Shown: positions 15,804-23,881, counted from the stretch's first letter. The stretch: DNA of 27,933 nucleotides from CAZFUY01 sp964522445 (GCA_964522445.1 CAZFUY010000028.1:1-27933); one strand, 5' to 3'. Made by a program: numbers and translations. Notes: generated from the sequence alone by a model not told the origin.

Positions 15804-16256
15804 TTAGTCTGTGTAGAACTGTTGTTTAAACTTAACAGATGTTGTGATTTTTTTATCTGCTGGGGATACTTTAATATCAAATTTAAGCGTCTCGTAATTA
15901 CTAACCTGAGCCTGTGCAAGGTAATAAATGGCATCGCCTTCGTTGATTTCACGGAATGCCAGTGTTTTTACCTGCCCCGTTAGATTGCTGGCAAATCCGC
16001 TGACTTTAGCTTTAGCAGGTAAGGTTGTGCCTTTTTCTCCCCGTTTACGAACGGTGATATTAACCACCATCTGGTTATTTCTTCGTTTAAGCTGGTAGGA
16101 TTTAGCGATTTCTGGGGTAAGTATGTCGCTACGGAAGGCGTTGAAGTGGACAGTGTAATCGCCGAAGTTCTGAGAATTTTCTGCAAATGAGCTAAATGCT
16201 AAAGTGCTGAGTAGCAGAAAAATAATGCTGCCTGATAACGCTTTTATTCTAATCAT
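15804..16256 (-). CDS. DUF4426 exported protein
   Basis: This 150-residue protein has a signal peptide of about 25 residues ('MIRIKALSGSIIFLLLSTLAFSSFA') and a beta-rich mature domain: 'FGDYTVHFNAFRSDILTPEIAKSY', then 'VVNITVRKRG', then 'KTLAFREINEGDAIYYLAQAQVSN'. This pattern fits DUF4426, a periplasmic family of unknown function in gammaproteobacteria. In several genomes I recall it near methionine biosynthesis genes, but none is present here. GGAGT precedes the ATG at a good distance (plus-strand 16262-16266). The gene is monocistronic: a strong terminator follows it and the HDOD gene at 16431 diverges from it. Confidence 0.82.
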   Translation of the reverse strand: MIRIKALSGSIIFLLLSTLAFSSFAENSQNFGDYTVHFNAFRSDILTPEIAKSYQLKRRNNQMVVNITVRKRGEKGTTLPAKAKVSGFASNLTGQVKTLAFREINEGDAIYYLAQAQVSNYETLKFDIKVSPADKKITTSVKFKQQFYTD

Positions 16257-16430
16257 TACGTACTCCTTTCTTTTGGGGGATTATCATTTATGATCTTAAG
16301 CTATCATAGTTATGAATTTAGTAGTTTATTACTTTGAAAATTTAAGTGCCATTTTTCTTATATTAAAACAAATTAACAGCATCTTAAGTATGCTATTTTT
16401 ACAACAATTGATAGAAAGTATTGAATAGTA

Positions 16431-17687
16431 ATGACAACATCGATAATTGATTATTCTGAAAACCAGGCATTTGAGCATAGCTTATTGAGGCATCTTGTTC
16501 CCATCAGAGATTTGCATCCCGAAGGCCGTTTGCAAATGGCTTTAAAATCGCACATTGTTGAAATGCAAATGGGAGAAGAATTGCTTACATCTGAAGAGCA
16601 TCGCTGGTTGCTTTATTTAATCGAAGGAAAAATAGATCTTCGAGAACGCGGAAAACCTCCACATCTTGTAAATTCTGAAGATAGCCGTGCCTATCATCCA
16701 TTATTCTCTGAAAAAATACATAATGTACATGCTGTGGCACTGACTCACTGCAAAGTTGTTCGATTTGATAAACAGCTATTTGCCACATTGCTTCAACAGG
16801 AATTAATTACGGGAGAAGAGCTGGAAACAATAGAAATTGATGATGTTGAAAGTAATATTTTTAATGCGATTATGCATGCTTTTAATATTGGGCAGCTGAA
16901 GTTACCCAGTCTTCCTGAAATTGCATTAAAGGTTAAAACGGCTATTAGCGATCCTGATGTAAATATTAGAGATGTTGCTCGAATAGTTGAATCAGATCCT
17001 GCAATGGCTGCGCGATTAGTACAGGTTGTTAATAGCCCTGTTAGTCGAGGCATTGACCCCGTACGCAGTATTAAAGATGCTATTGTGCGTTTAGGTTTGG
17101 CATCTACACGAAACCTGGTTATGAGTTATGCAGTAAAGCAATTATTTAAGGCAAAATCTGTATTATTACAAATAAGGATGAAACAGCTTTATGATCACAG
17201 TGTGGAAATTGCTGCCATTAGTTTTGCGTTGGCAAATGAATCTAAAAAGTTTTCTGGTGATCAGCTGTTATTAGCTGGACTCATACATGATATTGGTGTT
17301 ATTCCAATATTAACTTACATAGATGAAACAGGGCTTGAAATAGATAAAGAAACAGAGTTAGAAAATATTATTTCAAAGTTGCGTAGTGTTGTTGGCGCTA
17401 TGGTAATAAAACACTGGGGCTTTTCCAATGATATGTTAACAGTGGTCGAGCACTGTGAAGACTGGCATCGTGATTCAGGAGAAAAACTGGATATTTGCGA
17501 TATGGTGCTTATTTCGCAAACATATTCTATGTTGAAGCATAAAGATGTTGCGAATTTACCTAAAATACATGAAGTACCTGCTTTTAAAAAATTATTCCCG
17601 GAAGAACAGAATCCAGAATTTGCTTTAAATGTTTTTGAGCAGGCACAGGATGAAATCTCTGAAGTTAAGCGACTGTTAAAAATTTAA
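16431..17687 (+). CDS. HDOD-domain signalling protein with cyclic-nucleotide-binding-like N-terminus (copy 1)
   Basis: This 418-residue cytoplasmic protein has two parts. Residues about 20-135 look like a beta-barrel of the cNMP-binding/cupin type ('MALKSHIVEMQMGEELLTSE', 'RWLLYLIEGKIDLRE', 'THCKVVRFDKQLFATLL'). Residues about 155-365 are an HDOD domain: 'KLPSLPEIALKVKTAISD', 'VARIVESDPAMAARLVQVVNSP', 'SIKDAIVRLGLASTRNLV', 'LLLAGLIHDIGVIPIL'. HDOD proteins are non-catalytic relatives of HD phosphohydrolases and act in signalling, often with c-di-GMP or chemotaxis systems. A close paralogue lies 389 bases downstream on the same strand. The N-terminus lacks the arginine-containing phosphate-binding cassette of true cAMP sensors, so the ligand, if any, is unknown. 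Confidence 0.88.
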   Translation: MTTSIIDYSENQAFEHSLLRHLVPIRDLHPEGRLQMALKSHIVEMQMGEELLTSEEHRWLLYLIEGKIDLRERGKPPHLVNSEDSRAYHPLFSEKIHNVHAVALTHCKVVRFDKQLFATLLQQELITGEELETIEIDDVESNIFNAIMHAFNIGQLKLPSLPEIALKVKTAISDPDVNIRDVARIVESDPAMAARLVQVVNSPVSRGIDPVRSIKDAIVRLGLASTRNLVMSYAVKQLFKAKSVLLQIRMKQLYDHSVEIAAISFALANESKKFSGDQLLLAGLIHDIGVIPILTYIDETGLEIDKETELENIISKLRSVVGAMVIKHWGFSNDMLTVVEHCEDWHRDSGEKLDICDMVLISQTYSMLKHKDVANLPKIHEVPAFKKLFPEEQNPEFALNVFEQAQDEISEVKRLLKI

Positions 17688-18076
17688 TTTATTTATTCGT
17701 GAATGTATCGTGCAAAGGCCTTATACATGAATGGCGCTTACTACTTAAGGCCAATTTAAAAAGAATTAAACTAAAATATTTGCCACAGAGGCATGGAGCA
17801 CACAGAGAAGTACAAGTTATTTTTAGGCTGGAGCAGGTGAAGCGGATCCAGCCTACGTTTTAAGATACTTCTCTGTGTGCTCTGCGACTCTGTGGCAACA
17901 GATTTAGGCTTAAGTAAGTGCCAATTTGTCTCATACATATAATTTTGTTATTAAGTCTAAATAAGCGCTGCTATTTCTCTAAGTAAGGCTATGTTGCTTG
18001 AATAAAGAGACAAAGTTAACTATAAGACCTACAATAATAAAGTCGTTTGCTTTGGCGATGGATATCTAGAAATAAA
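17688..18076. other. Spacer between the two HDOD genes
   Basis: These 389 bases hold no gene. The centre is a 119-bp inverted-repeat element (17780-17898, annotated separately). The flanks are plain AT-rich DNA, with no clear promoter or terminator visible. The right flank must include the promoter of the second HDOD gene if it is transcribed on its own. Confidence 0.6.
17780..17898. repeat. Nested inverted-repeat element (MITE/REP-like)
   Basis: The outer arms (17780-17812 and 17866-17898) match at 29 of 33 positions; 11 outer and 17 inner bases are exact (for example CACACAGAGAAGTA against TACTTCTCTGTGTG). Inside, TAGGCTGGA (17824-17832) pairs perfectly with TCCAGCCTA (17847-17855). The element has no coding capacity. 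Both 'GCCACAGAG...CACAGAGAAG' and 'TAGGCTGGA...TCCAGCCTA' resemble short palindromic repeats that I recall scattered through many proteobacterial genomes, here combined in one unit. Confidence 0.75.
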
Positions 18077-19303
18077 ATGAGTCAATTTGATCCTGATTTA
18101 TTAAAATACCTGGTGCCTTTACGTGAATTACGTTCGTCAGAACGTAAATATCTTGCATCCCATGCAAAAGTTAAAAATATGGAAATGAGCGATAGACTTT
18201 ATGCCAGAGATAGTAAAGATTGTTTACTGTATCTTATTAAAGGTAAGCTGGATTTATATGATGAATATGAAGATCCCGTCATGATTACTTCAGATGATCC
18301 TCGTGCACAGCATTCACTTTTTTCAGAAAAATCACTTGAATCTTTTGTTACGGCAAATATTCCATGCAAAATACTCTGCATTAAGAAACATATGTTTTAT
18401 TCGTTGATAGATGAAGAAGTTATTGTTTCAGAAAATACAAAAACTGAACAGGTCAGTCATGTAGAAACCAGTATTTATAATGAAATTTTACAGGCAATAG
18501 AAGATGAAAAACTTAAGTTGCCCAGTCTGCCGGAAATTGCTTTAAAGGTTAAAACAGCCATTGCAAAAGATGATGTAGGTATTGATGATATTGCACATAT
18601 TGCAGAATCTGACCCAGCAATCGTTGCACGTTTAATTCAGGTTGCTAATAGTCCGCTTACTCGTGGTACAGAGCCAGTAAATAGTATACGCGACGCTATT
18701 GTTCGAATGGGTTTGTCTTTAACTCAGAACTTAATTATTAGTTTGTCAGTTAAACAGTTATTCGAAACTAAGCAGCAAATTTTAAAAGTGCGCATGAAGG
18801 AGCTGTATGACCATAGTGTCGAAATTGCAGCGATTAGTTTTGCGCTTTCAAAGAAATTAAATCATTTCGATCCTGATAAGGTGCTTCTTGCAGGCCTGGT
18901 TCATGATATAGGTGTTATACCTGTATTAGCTTATATTGACGAAACAGGTCTGGAAATTCAAAGTGAAAAAGAAGTTGATAGCATTGTGGCAAAATTGCGT
19001 GCTGCTGTGGGTGTTATGGTAATAAAAAACTGGGACTTTCCTGAAGAGATGGTTTCAGTTGTTGAAAATGCAGAAAACTGGTTTAGAAATACATCTGATA
19101 AACTGGATATGACGGATATAATATTAGTTGCTCAAATGTATAACATGCTGCAACACAAGCGGCTTCAGGGATTACCCGATATACATAAAGTGCCCATATT
19201 TAAGAAAATTTTTCCTGATGAGCCAGAGCCTAAATTTGTAATGGAAGTACTGACTCAGGCACAGGAAGAAATTAATGAGATAAAGCGTTTAATTGGGGTT
19301 TAA
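18077..19303 (+). CDS. HDOD-domain signalling protein with cyclic-nucleotide-binding-like N-terminus (copy 2)
   Basis: This is a paralogue of the HDOD gene at 16431, colinear along its whole length: 'DLLKYLVPLRELRSSERK', 'CLLYLIKGKLDLYD', 'KLPSLPEIALKVKTAI', 'HIAESDPAIVARLIQVANSP', 'LLAGLVHDIGVIPVLAYIDETG', 'QEEINEIKRLIGV'. The open frame extends up to a TTG at 18047. I place the start at ATG 18077 (408 aa) because the extra ten residues (LWRWISRNK...) have no counterpart in copy 1. Neither start has a strong Shine-Dalgarno sequence. Identity is visibly highest in the HDOD part and lower in the N-terminal barrel, which suggests divergence of input rather than output. The gene converges on the LexA-like gene, 42 bases away. 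Confidence 0.87.
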   Translation: MSQFDPDLLKYLVPLRELRSSERKYLASHAKVKNMEMSDRLYARDSKDCLLYLIKGKLDLYDEYEDPVMITSDDPRAQHSLFSEKSLESFVTANIPCKILCIKKHMFYSLIDEEVIVSENTKTEQVSHVETSIYNEILQAIEDEKLKLPSLPEIALKVKTAIAKDDVGIDDIAHIAESDPAIVARLIQVANSPLTRGTEPVNSIRDAIVRMGLSLTQNLIISLSVKQLFETKQQILKVRMKELYDHSVEIAAISFALSKKLNHFDPDKVLLAGLVHDIGVIPVLAYIDETGLEIQSEKEVDSIVAKLRAAVGVMVIKNWDFPEEMVSVVENAENWFRNTSDKLDMTDIILVAQMYNMLQHKRLQGLPDIHKVPIFKKIFPDEPEPKFVMEVLTQAQEEINEIKRLIGV

Positions 19304-19345
19304 GATATAGTAGTCAGTTGTTAATTATGTGTTTTTTATTGTGTT

Positions 19346-19813
19346 TTAGTTTTCAAAATTTCGAATAACACCAGCGACTATACCGAGTACCTGAACTTCT
19401 TCATTTTTTAGCATAATAGGTTTCATCTCAGGATTGGCAGGTTGTAAGCGAATGCCATCCGCTTCTATATAGAACTTTTTCAGTGTCACCTGTTCGCCAT
19501 TAATTAAAGCCACAACTGATTGACCATTTTCAGCCGATTCACGTTTTTCAACAATAATAGTGTCACCATCCTGAATATTGTCATCAATCATGGAGTGGCC
19601 GCGTACTTTTAAAGCATAGGTATTTTGTTTTACCATGTGAGCAGGAACTTTAACCAGTTCTCTGTGTTCTACTCGCTCAATAGGATTACCGGCTGTAATT
19701 GTGCCTAATAAGGGGATTTCAATCATATCAATCGCCTGGCTTTCGGCATTTTCAAGGCTGGCCACCCAGGTAGGGTGCTGGTGTTTTGGGATTAGCAGGC
19801 TGACGTTATTCAT
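19346..19813 (-). CDS. LexA-like S24 autoprotease lacking a DNA-binding domain
   Basis: This 155-residue protein matches the C-terminal half of LexA: 'IEIPLLGTITAGNPIE' with the Ala41-Gly42 cleavage bond, the nucleophile in RGHSMIDDNIQDGD (Ser74), and the general-base lysine in 'GEQVTLKKF' (Lys112). It ends 'LGIVAGVIRNF'. The catalytic dyad and cleavage site are complete. A normal LexA (about 200 aa) has an N-terminal winged helix of about 65 residues; here only about 32 residues precede the peptidase domain and they do not resemble a helix-turn-helix. The alternatives are a UmuD-like subunit of an error-prone polymerase (no umuC nearby) or a stand-alone co-protease target. The gene is convergent with HDOD copy 2. 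No SOS box is visible upstream, only a lone CTGT half-site. Confidence 0.82.
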   Translation of the reverse strand: MNNVSLLIPKHQHPTWVASLENAESQAIDMIEIPLLGTITAGNPIERVEHRELVKVPAHMVKQNTYALKVRGHSMIDDNIQDGDTIIVEKRESAENGQSVVALINGEQVTLKKFYIEADGIRLQPANPEMKPIMLKNEEVQVLGIVAGVIRNFEN

Positions 19814-19923
19814 AATTTGGCAACTTAGTTATTAGGCTCAAGTTGATAGTAGAAATAAATAACAGTATTAGCAAGCAAATCCTAATAAAATTAGTTATTT
19901 ATATTGCATAGTTAATTTAGATT

Positions 19924-20012
19924 CAGGGGTCGGAGTCAAATTTGATCAGAGTATCCATAGGGTATTGCCAGGCTGAACTTGTGCTATAAATCAAATTTGA
20001 CTCCGACCCCTG
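19924..20012. repeat. 89-bp palindromic MITE/REP element (GGGGTCGGAGTC family)
   Basis: A perfect 23-bp terminal inverted repeat (19924-19946 and 19990-20012) surrounds a 43-base centre. The arms begin CAGGGGTCGGAGTC and end GACTCCGACCCCTG. This motif is, from memory, typical of the ends of elements mobilised by REP-associated tyrosine transposases (IS200-like, TnpA_REP). There is no transposase in the window, so this is a non-autonomous copy. It lies 8 bases before the stop end of the DUF3549 gene and 111 bases upstream of the LexA-like gene. Its left arm and centre contain copy 2 of the 13-mer TTGATCAGAGTAT. Confidence 0.88.
19942..19954 (+). repeat. 13-mer repeat TTGATCAGAGTAT, copy 2
   Basis: An exact copy lies across the boundary of the left arm and centre of the palindromic element at 19924-20012. 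It shares one further base, C, with the copy at 27837. Confidence 0.6.
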
Positions 20013-20020
20013 AAAAAGAT

Positions 20021-21043
20021 TTATGAGAATTGCTTAAATAGATCACCAATAGCTTTAGATAAAGTAGCTGAGCGATTTTCTGCTCGTATTGCCTCATGCA
20101 AAGGCTCTTGCATACCGGGTATATTTATTAGATCAACCACTACCAGATTGAAGAATTCCTGTCCTTCAGGGCATAGTGCAAGGCTTTCCAGAAAAGTGTG
20201 CATGATTTTTACCTGTTTTAATGTATTCCAGCAGCGGCCTGAAATAGATGTTAAAACTTCGGCATCCTGCCCCTGAGAAGAATCTAAAACCTTTAGCACC
20301 TGCTGTTCGCATAAATCCTGTTTTTCTGAGCCAGAAAGAGCACGTAGGCACAGTGAAATATTATCTGGATTTGGTTGTTCATAACTGAGTTCAGTGTCCA
20401 GAGACTGGCTGATAATCTGAGTAAGCTGCTCGGGTATAATTTCATGTTCTAAACACTGACAAAGGGCTTCAAATGGCTGAGGTGGTAGCTGGGGAAATGC
20501 CTGAATAATATCGATAATATTTTTGTCTTCATCCAGTCGGCAGCTCATATCGGCTATACCCTGAAAACCAACAAATGCCCATTGATCAAAGCCAGGTTTA
20601 CCCGCGAAATAATCCTGAGCATGTTGATAAAAGTGAGAAGCGGGCTGGCCCAGTATTTTTGCAGCTTTTGCATGAAATACGGCCATATGTTCCTGTTTGG
20701 GTTTAAAGCCGTAAGGGTTGCTGTCTTTTGAGTCAGCTTCTTTATTCTTTTTCTGTAGCAGTTGAGCAATAAAATCATCACGAATAGCGCTAGATAAAAG
20801 CCCCTTGGCATTCAGAGGGAAGCGTAGAAACCATATTACAAGATCACTGGCAGCCGTACTGTTCCATACCATCATGCCGAGCCAGGCCTGTTGTTGCAGG
20901 GGGTAGGGATAGGCTATTTCGCCCTGTTCGAAGGCGAGAAAAATATCAGCTTCTATTTCCTGAATTCGCCGTCCCATATCAAATACTTTGAAATTTGTGC
21001 CGGCCTGATTAAGGAAGTCACTGATACCAGAAATATGAGCCAT
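20021..21043 (-). CDS. DUF3549 family protein
   Basis: A 340-residue cytoplasmic protein that I recognise as DUF3549 from 'ISDFLNQAGTNFKVFDMGRR', 'YPYPLQQQAWLGMMVWN', 'LVIWFLRFPLNAKGLL', 'NPYGFKPKQEHMAVFHAKA', 'YFAGKPGFDQWAFVGFQGIAD' and 'EALCQCLEHE'. It is mostly helical, with no catalytic motif that I can name. Its function is unknown. It lies 2 bases downstream of the RNase D gene, and the same order occurs in Pseudomonas as I recall it, so a shared role in RNA processing is conceivable but unproven. A palindromic MITE begins 8 bases beyond its stop. Confidence 0.85.
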   Translation of the reverse strand: MAHISGISDFLNQAGTNFKVFDMGRRIQEIEADIFLAFEQGEIAYPYPLQQQAWLGMMVWNSTAASDLVIWFLRFPLNAKGLLSSAIRDDFIAQLLQKKNKEADSKDSNPYGFKPKQEHMAVFHAKAAKILGQPASHFYQHAQDYFAGKPGFDQWAFVGFQGIADMSCRLDEDKNIIDIIQAFPQLPPQPFEALCQCLEHEIIPEQLTQIISQSLDTELSYEQPNPDNISLCLRALSGSEKQDLCEQQVLKVLDSSQGQDAEVLTSISGRCWNTLKQVKIMHTFLESLALCPEGQEFFNLVVVDLINIPGMQEPLHEAIRAENRSATLSKAIGDLFKQFS

Positions 21044-21045
21044 AA

Positions 21046-22206
21046 CTAATTACCATTAACTGAGTGGATTACAGGCTGGCCTGCTTCAACGATTAAATAT
21101 AGCCTGCCTTCGATAAAATCAACCAGCATCTCGCCTGCATGAGATTTTCGCCAGCCTGTCATGATAGGTAAATTGCGCTCGCCACATACCAGTGCCTCCA
21201 GTTGTTTACGAGTTGCCAGGCTGGCATGATTAATATTGTGTTTGCTGGCGTTTAATTTGAGCACAGTGGTTAAGCCATCAATTAAGGCATCCTGCATGGG
21301 ATTGAGTTTGTGTTTTTTTGGCAGGCTGGGATATTGGTCTTTAGGCAGCTGCAAACCTTGCTGAATACATTTAATCAGTTCTTCTGCTTCATTATGGGAT
21401 AGCCGAGTGCGGTTAAGTGATCTCAGTCTGAGTAAATTTTTACTATTGTCTGGTTTCTGTTTTACCATGTCGATTAAAGCATCGTCTGATAAAACACGTC
21501 TGCGAGGCCTGTTTTTGCTTTGAGCTGCTTTTTCACGCCAGCTGGCAAGTGCCTGTAAAATAGCCAGTTGCTGCCCACCTAATCGCTGGTGGCCTTTAAC
21601 CTTTTTCCACATCTCATCGGGTTTTACGGTAAAGGCATCTGCCTGTGATAATGCCTTAAAATCATCTTCCAGCCAGTTCAGGCGATTAAGATCCTGAAGT
21701 TGTTTAAGCATCTTAGGATAGGCCTGAGCCAGATAATAAACATCATTTCCAGCATATTCGATCTGTTTTTCATTGAGTGGACGTTTCATCCAGTCAGTGC
21801 GAGTCTGGCTTTTATCTACATCAATATTAAGCATATCCTTGATTAAAGTTGCGTAACCGGTTTGTTCGCCGTAACCGAGTAAGGCTGCTGCAATCTGGGT
21901 ATCAAACATTGGGTCAGGCAATACACCAAATTCATTATTAAAGATTTCAAGATCCTGAGAGCAGGCATGAAATACTTTCTGAATTTTTGTATCGGTCAGT
22001 AATTCGAGCAAGGGAGAGAGATCATCAATAGCCAATGGATCAATACACGCAGTTAGTTTTTCATCCGCTAACTGGATAAGAGCTAATTCTGGGTAATATG
22101 TTGTTTCACGGTGAAACTCTGTGTCGACGCATAAAAAAGGACTGTTCTTAAATTTCTGGCAGGCTGAAATTAGTGCTTCTTTAGTTTCAATATATAAAAT
22201 ACTCAT
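21046..22206 (-). CDS. rnd: Ribonuclease D
   Basis: This 386-residue protein (E. coli Rnd is 375) has a DEDD-family 3'-5' exonuclease domain. The metal ligands are Asp28 and Glu30 in 'FLCVDTEFHRETTYYPELALIQL', Asp85 in 'ACSQDLEIF', and Asp155 in 'YAGNDVYYL'; all fall at the same numbers as in E. coli. An HRDC domain follows (about 210-285, 'QLAILQALASWREKAAQSKNRPRRRVLSD'), then a second HRDC-like C-terminal part. The enzyme trims 3' ends of tRNA precursors and other stable RNAs in the cytoplasm. The gene leads the rnd-DUF3549 unit and diverges from the diguanylate cyclase gene across 67 bases. Confidence 0.96.
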   Translation of the reverse strand: MSILYIETKEALISACQKFKNSPFLCVDTEFHRETTYYPELALIQLADEKLTACIDPLAIDDLSPLLELLTDTKIQKVFHACSQDLEIFNNEFGVLPDPMFDTQIAAALLGYGEQTGYATLIKDMLNIDVDKSQTRTDWMKRPLNEKQIEYAGNDVYYLAQAYPKMLKQLQDLNRLNWLEDDFKALSQADAFTVKPDEMWKKVKGHQRLGGQQLAILQALASWREKAAQSKNRPRRRVLSDDALIDMVKQKPDNSKNLLRLRSLNRTRLSHNEAEELIKCIQQGLQLPKDQYPSLPKKHKLNPMQDALIDGLTTVLKLNASKHNINHASLATRKQLEALVCGERNLPIMTGWRKSHAGEMLVDFIEGRLYLIVEAGQPVIHSVNGN

Positions 22207-22273
22207 AAAAATGGCTTTTGTTAATAAATAAACAGGCTATATTGTACATATAAAGATAATTAATAAGTTATTT

Positions 22274-23458
22274 ATGAAGCGATTATTATTAAATGATATG
22301 GAGTCTTTGACGACCCTTGGCTTTGGGCTGGTTCTGGTTCTGAGTTTGACGGTGGTCTTTACCGTATTATGGCAGTTAGATAAATGGAACACAGAAACAT
22401 TTGAACTGGTAAAAGAAATCAGTCTGGAAGCTGAGCTTACCCATCAAATGCGTGATGCTGTGCGTAAACGTGAAATCAGTATTCAACACATGCTAAATGA
22501 TGATGATAGATTTAATCGTGATGAAGAAAACCTGCGTTTTATGGCATATGCTGCGGAATATGCGGTTGCCAGAAATAAACTGCTAAAAATGAAAAGCAAT
22601 GTAGAAATACGAGAGCTAAATGAGCGTATTCGAGACACTGTAAATTATGCAAAACCCATCCATGAAAAATTTATTGAATTACTGGTCTATGGTAATGCGT
22701 CTCAAGAAGAATTAAGAGCACTTTCCAGAAAAGGCGCTAAAGCGGCTGAAAAAGTTGTTACCCTGCTTGATCAGCTGGTGGATTTACAATACGCGCGCTA
22801 TGCAGATGTTATTGCTGATCATGAAAAGGCACAAAAGAAAGTGGGGGTTATTACCTTTATTGTTTATGCTGCCAGTCTTATTATCGCTATCTTTTTTGTT
22901 CGTCTAACAACCCATCGTTACAGATATGTCTCTCGTCTGTCTATTATGGATGGTGTCACCGGGTCATATAATCGACATTATTTTGATATGGTTATTGAAG
23001 AAGAATGGAAGCGAAGTATGCGTGAATATACGCCGCTTAGTTTGATTATGGCGGATATAGATTTCTTTAAAAATTATAACGATAAAAATGGTCATCAAAT
23101 GGGTGATGTTTGTTTGTTCTCAGTTGCAAAAATAATGGGTGGTCAGTTAAAGCGCTCATCAGATTTTATTGCTCGATATGGTGGTGAAGAGTTTGTTATT
23201 GTGTTGCCGAATACCAATACAGAAAATGCCCGTATAATGGCAGAACGTTTGAGACGCTCAGTCGAAGAAGCACGTATTAAGGCTGCGAATGATGAAGTGA
23301 GCCCATGGGTCACGGTGAGTATTGGTGTGGCAACAACAACAGCTGAATTTGATCAGCTAAGCAGTGTCATTGTTAAGGCAGCAGATCAGGCGCTGTATAA
23401 AAGCAAACATGCTGGTCGTAACAGGGTTAGTGATATTAACCTGGCAACGGTTGATTGA
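22274..23458 (+). CDS. Membrane-bound diguanylate cyclase
   Basis: This 394-residue protein has two membrane helices (about 14-34 and 190-210) enclosing a helical periplasmic sensor of about 150 residues, probably a four-helix bundle (4HB/CHASE-like). A cytoplasmic GGDEF domain follows. The active site is GGEEF (293-297), a functional variant. The metal aspartate region is 'IMADIDFFKNYND' (D251/D253), and the inhibitory I-site RSSD (284-287) is intact five residues before GGEEF. The protein should make c-di-GMP from two GTP under product inhibition, in response to a periplasmic or membrane signal. There is no EAL domain. It diverges from rnd and converges on gloA, with 22 bases between stops and no clear terminator. 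Confidence 0.94.
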   Translation: MKRLLLNDMESLTTLGFGLVLVLSLTVVFTVLWQLDKWNTETFELVKEISLEAELTHQMRDAVRKREISIQHMLNDDDRFNRDEENLRFMAYAAEYAVARNKLLKMKSNVEIRELNERIRDTVNYAKPIHEKFIELLVYGNASQEELRALSRKGAKAAEKVVTLLDQLVDLQYARYADVIADHEKAQKKVGVITFIVYAASLIIAIFFVRLTTHRYRYVSRLSIMDGVTGSYNRHYFDMVIEEEWKRSMREYTPLSLIMADIDFFKNYNDKNGHQMGDVCLFSVAKIMGGQLKRSSDFIARYGGEEFVIVLPNTNTENARIMAERLRRSVEEARIKAANDEVSPWVTVSIGVATTTAEFDQLSSVIVKAADQALYKSKHAGRNRVSDINLATVD

Positions 23459-23480
23459 TATTTTTTAAAAGTTAAAGATT

Positions 23481-23864
23481 TTATTTAGAGCCGATTAATT
23501 CAATCTGGTATCCATCAGGGTCCTCAACAAAAGCAATAATAGTAGTGCCAGCATTCATTGGCCCTGCATCACGGATAATTTTACCCCCTCGTTGTTTAAC
23601 TAAATCTGTCGCTTTATAAACATCATCAACTTCTATTGCTAAATGGCCAAAAGCATTGCCCTGATTATATTGATCAGTATCCCAGTTATGAGTTAATTCA
23701 ATAACTGTGTTTTCAGATTCATCACCATAACCAATAAAAGCCAGAGTAAAGCGGCCTTCGGGATAGTCTTTTTTTCGAAGTAGTTTCATATTCATTATTT
23801 CAGTATAAAACTGAATAGAATTATGAAGATTTCCGACTCTTAACATAGTGTGCAGTAAACGCAT
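23481..23864 (-). CDS. gloA: Lactoylglutathione lyase (glyoxalase I)
   Basis: This 127-residue protein is closely similar to E. coli GloA (135 aa), sharing 'MRLLHTMLRVGNL', 'AFGHLAIEVDD' and 'TIIAFVEDPDGYQIELI'. All four metal ligands sit at the E. coli positions: His5, Glu56, His74 and Glu122. It isomerises the methylglyoxal-glutathione hemithioacetal to S-lactoylglutathione, and the family is usually nickel-dependent in bacteria. AGGAA lies about 9 bases before the ATG. The gene starts 17 bases after the cardiolipin synthase stop on the same strand, so the two are probably co-transcribed. Confidence 0.96.
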   Translation of the reverse strand: MRLLHTMLRVGNLHNSIQFYTEIMNMKLLRKKDYPEGRFTLAFIGYGDESENTVIELTHNWDTDQYNQGNAFGHLAIEVDDVYKATDLVKQRGGKIIRDAGPMNAGTTIIAFVEDPDGYQIELIGSK

Positions 23865-23881
23865 TATTGTATTCCTGTTAG

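Noticed and set aside
15660..15983. 107-residue plus-strand frame across the fabA-DUF4426 gap
   Set aside because: It crosses the strong terminator hairpin and is antisense to the DUF4426 gene; the composition is not protein-like.
17780..17898. CRISPR array or tRNA-like gene in the HDOD spacer
   Set aside because: The structure is a single nested inverted repeat, with no direct repeats or spacers and no cloverleaf with TTCGA-type arms.
19814..19923. SOS box upstream of the LexA-like gene
   Set aside because: On the minus strand only TACTGT is present; the matching ACAG at the required distance is missing.
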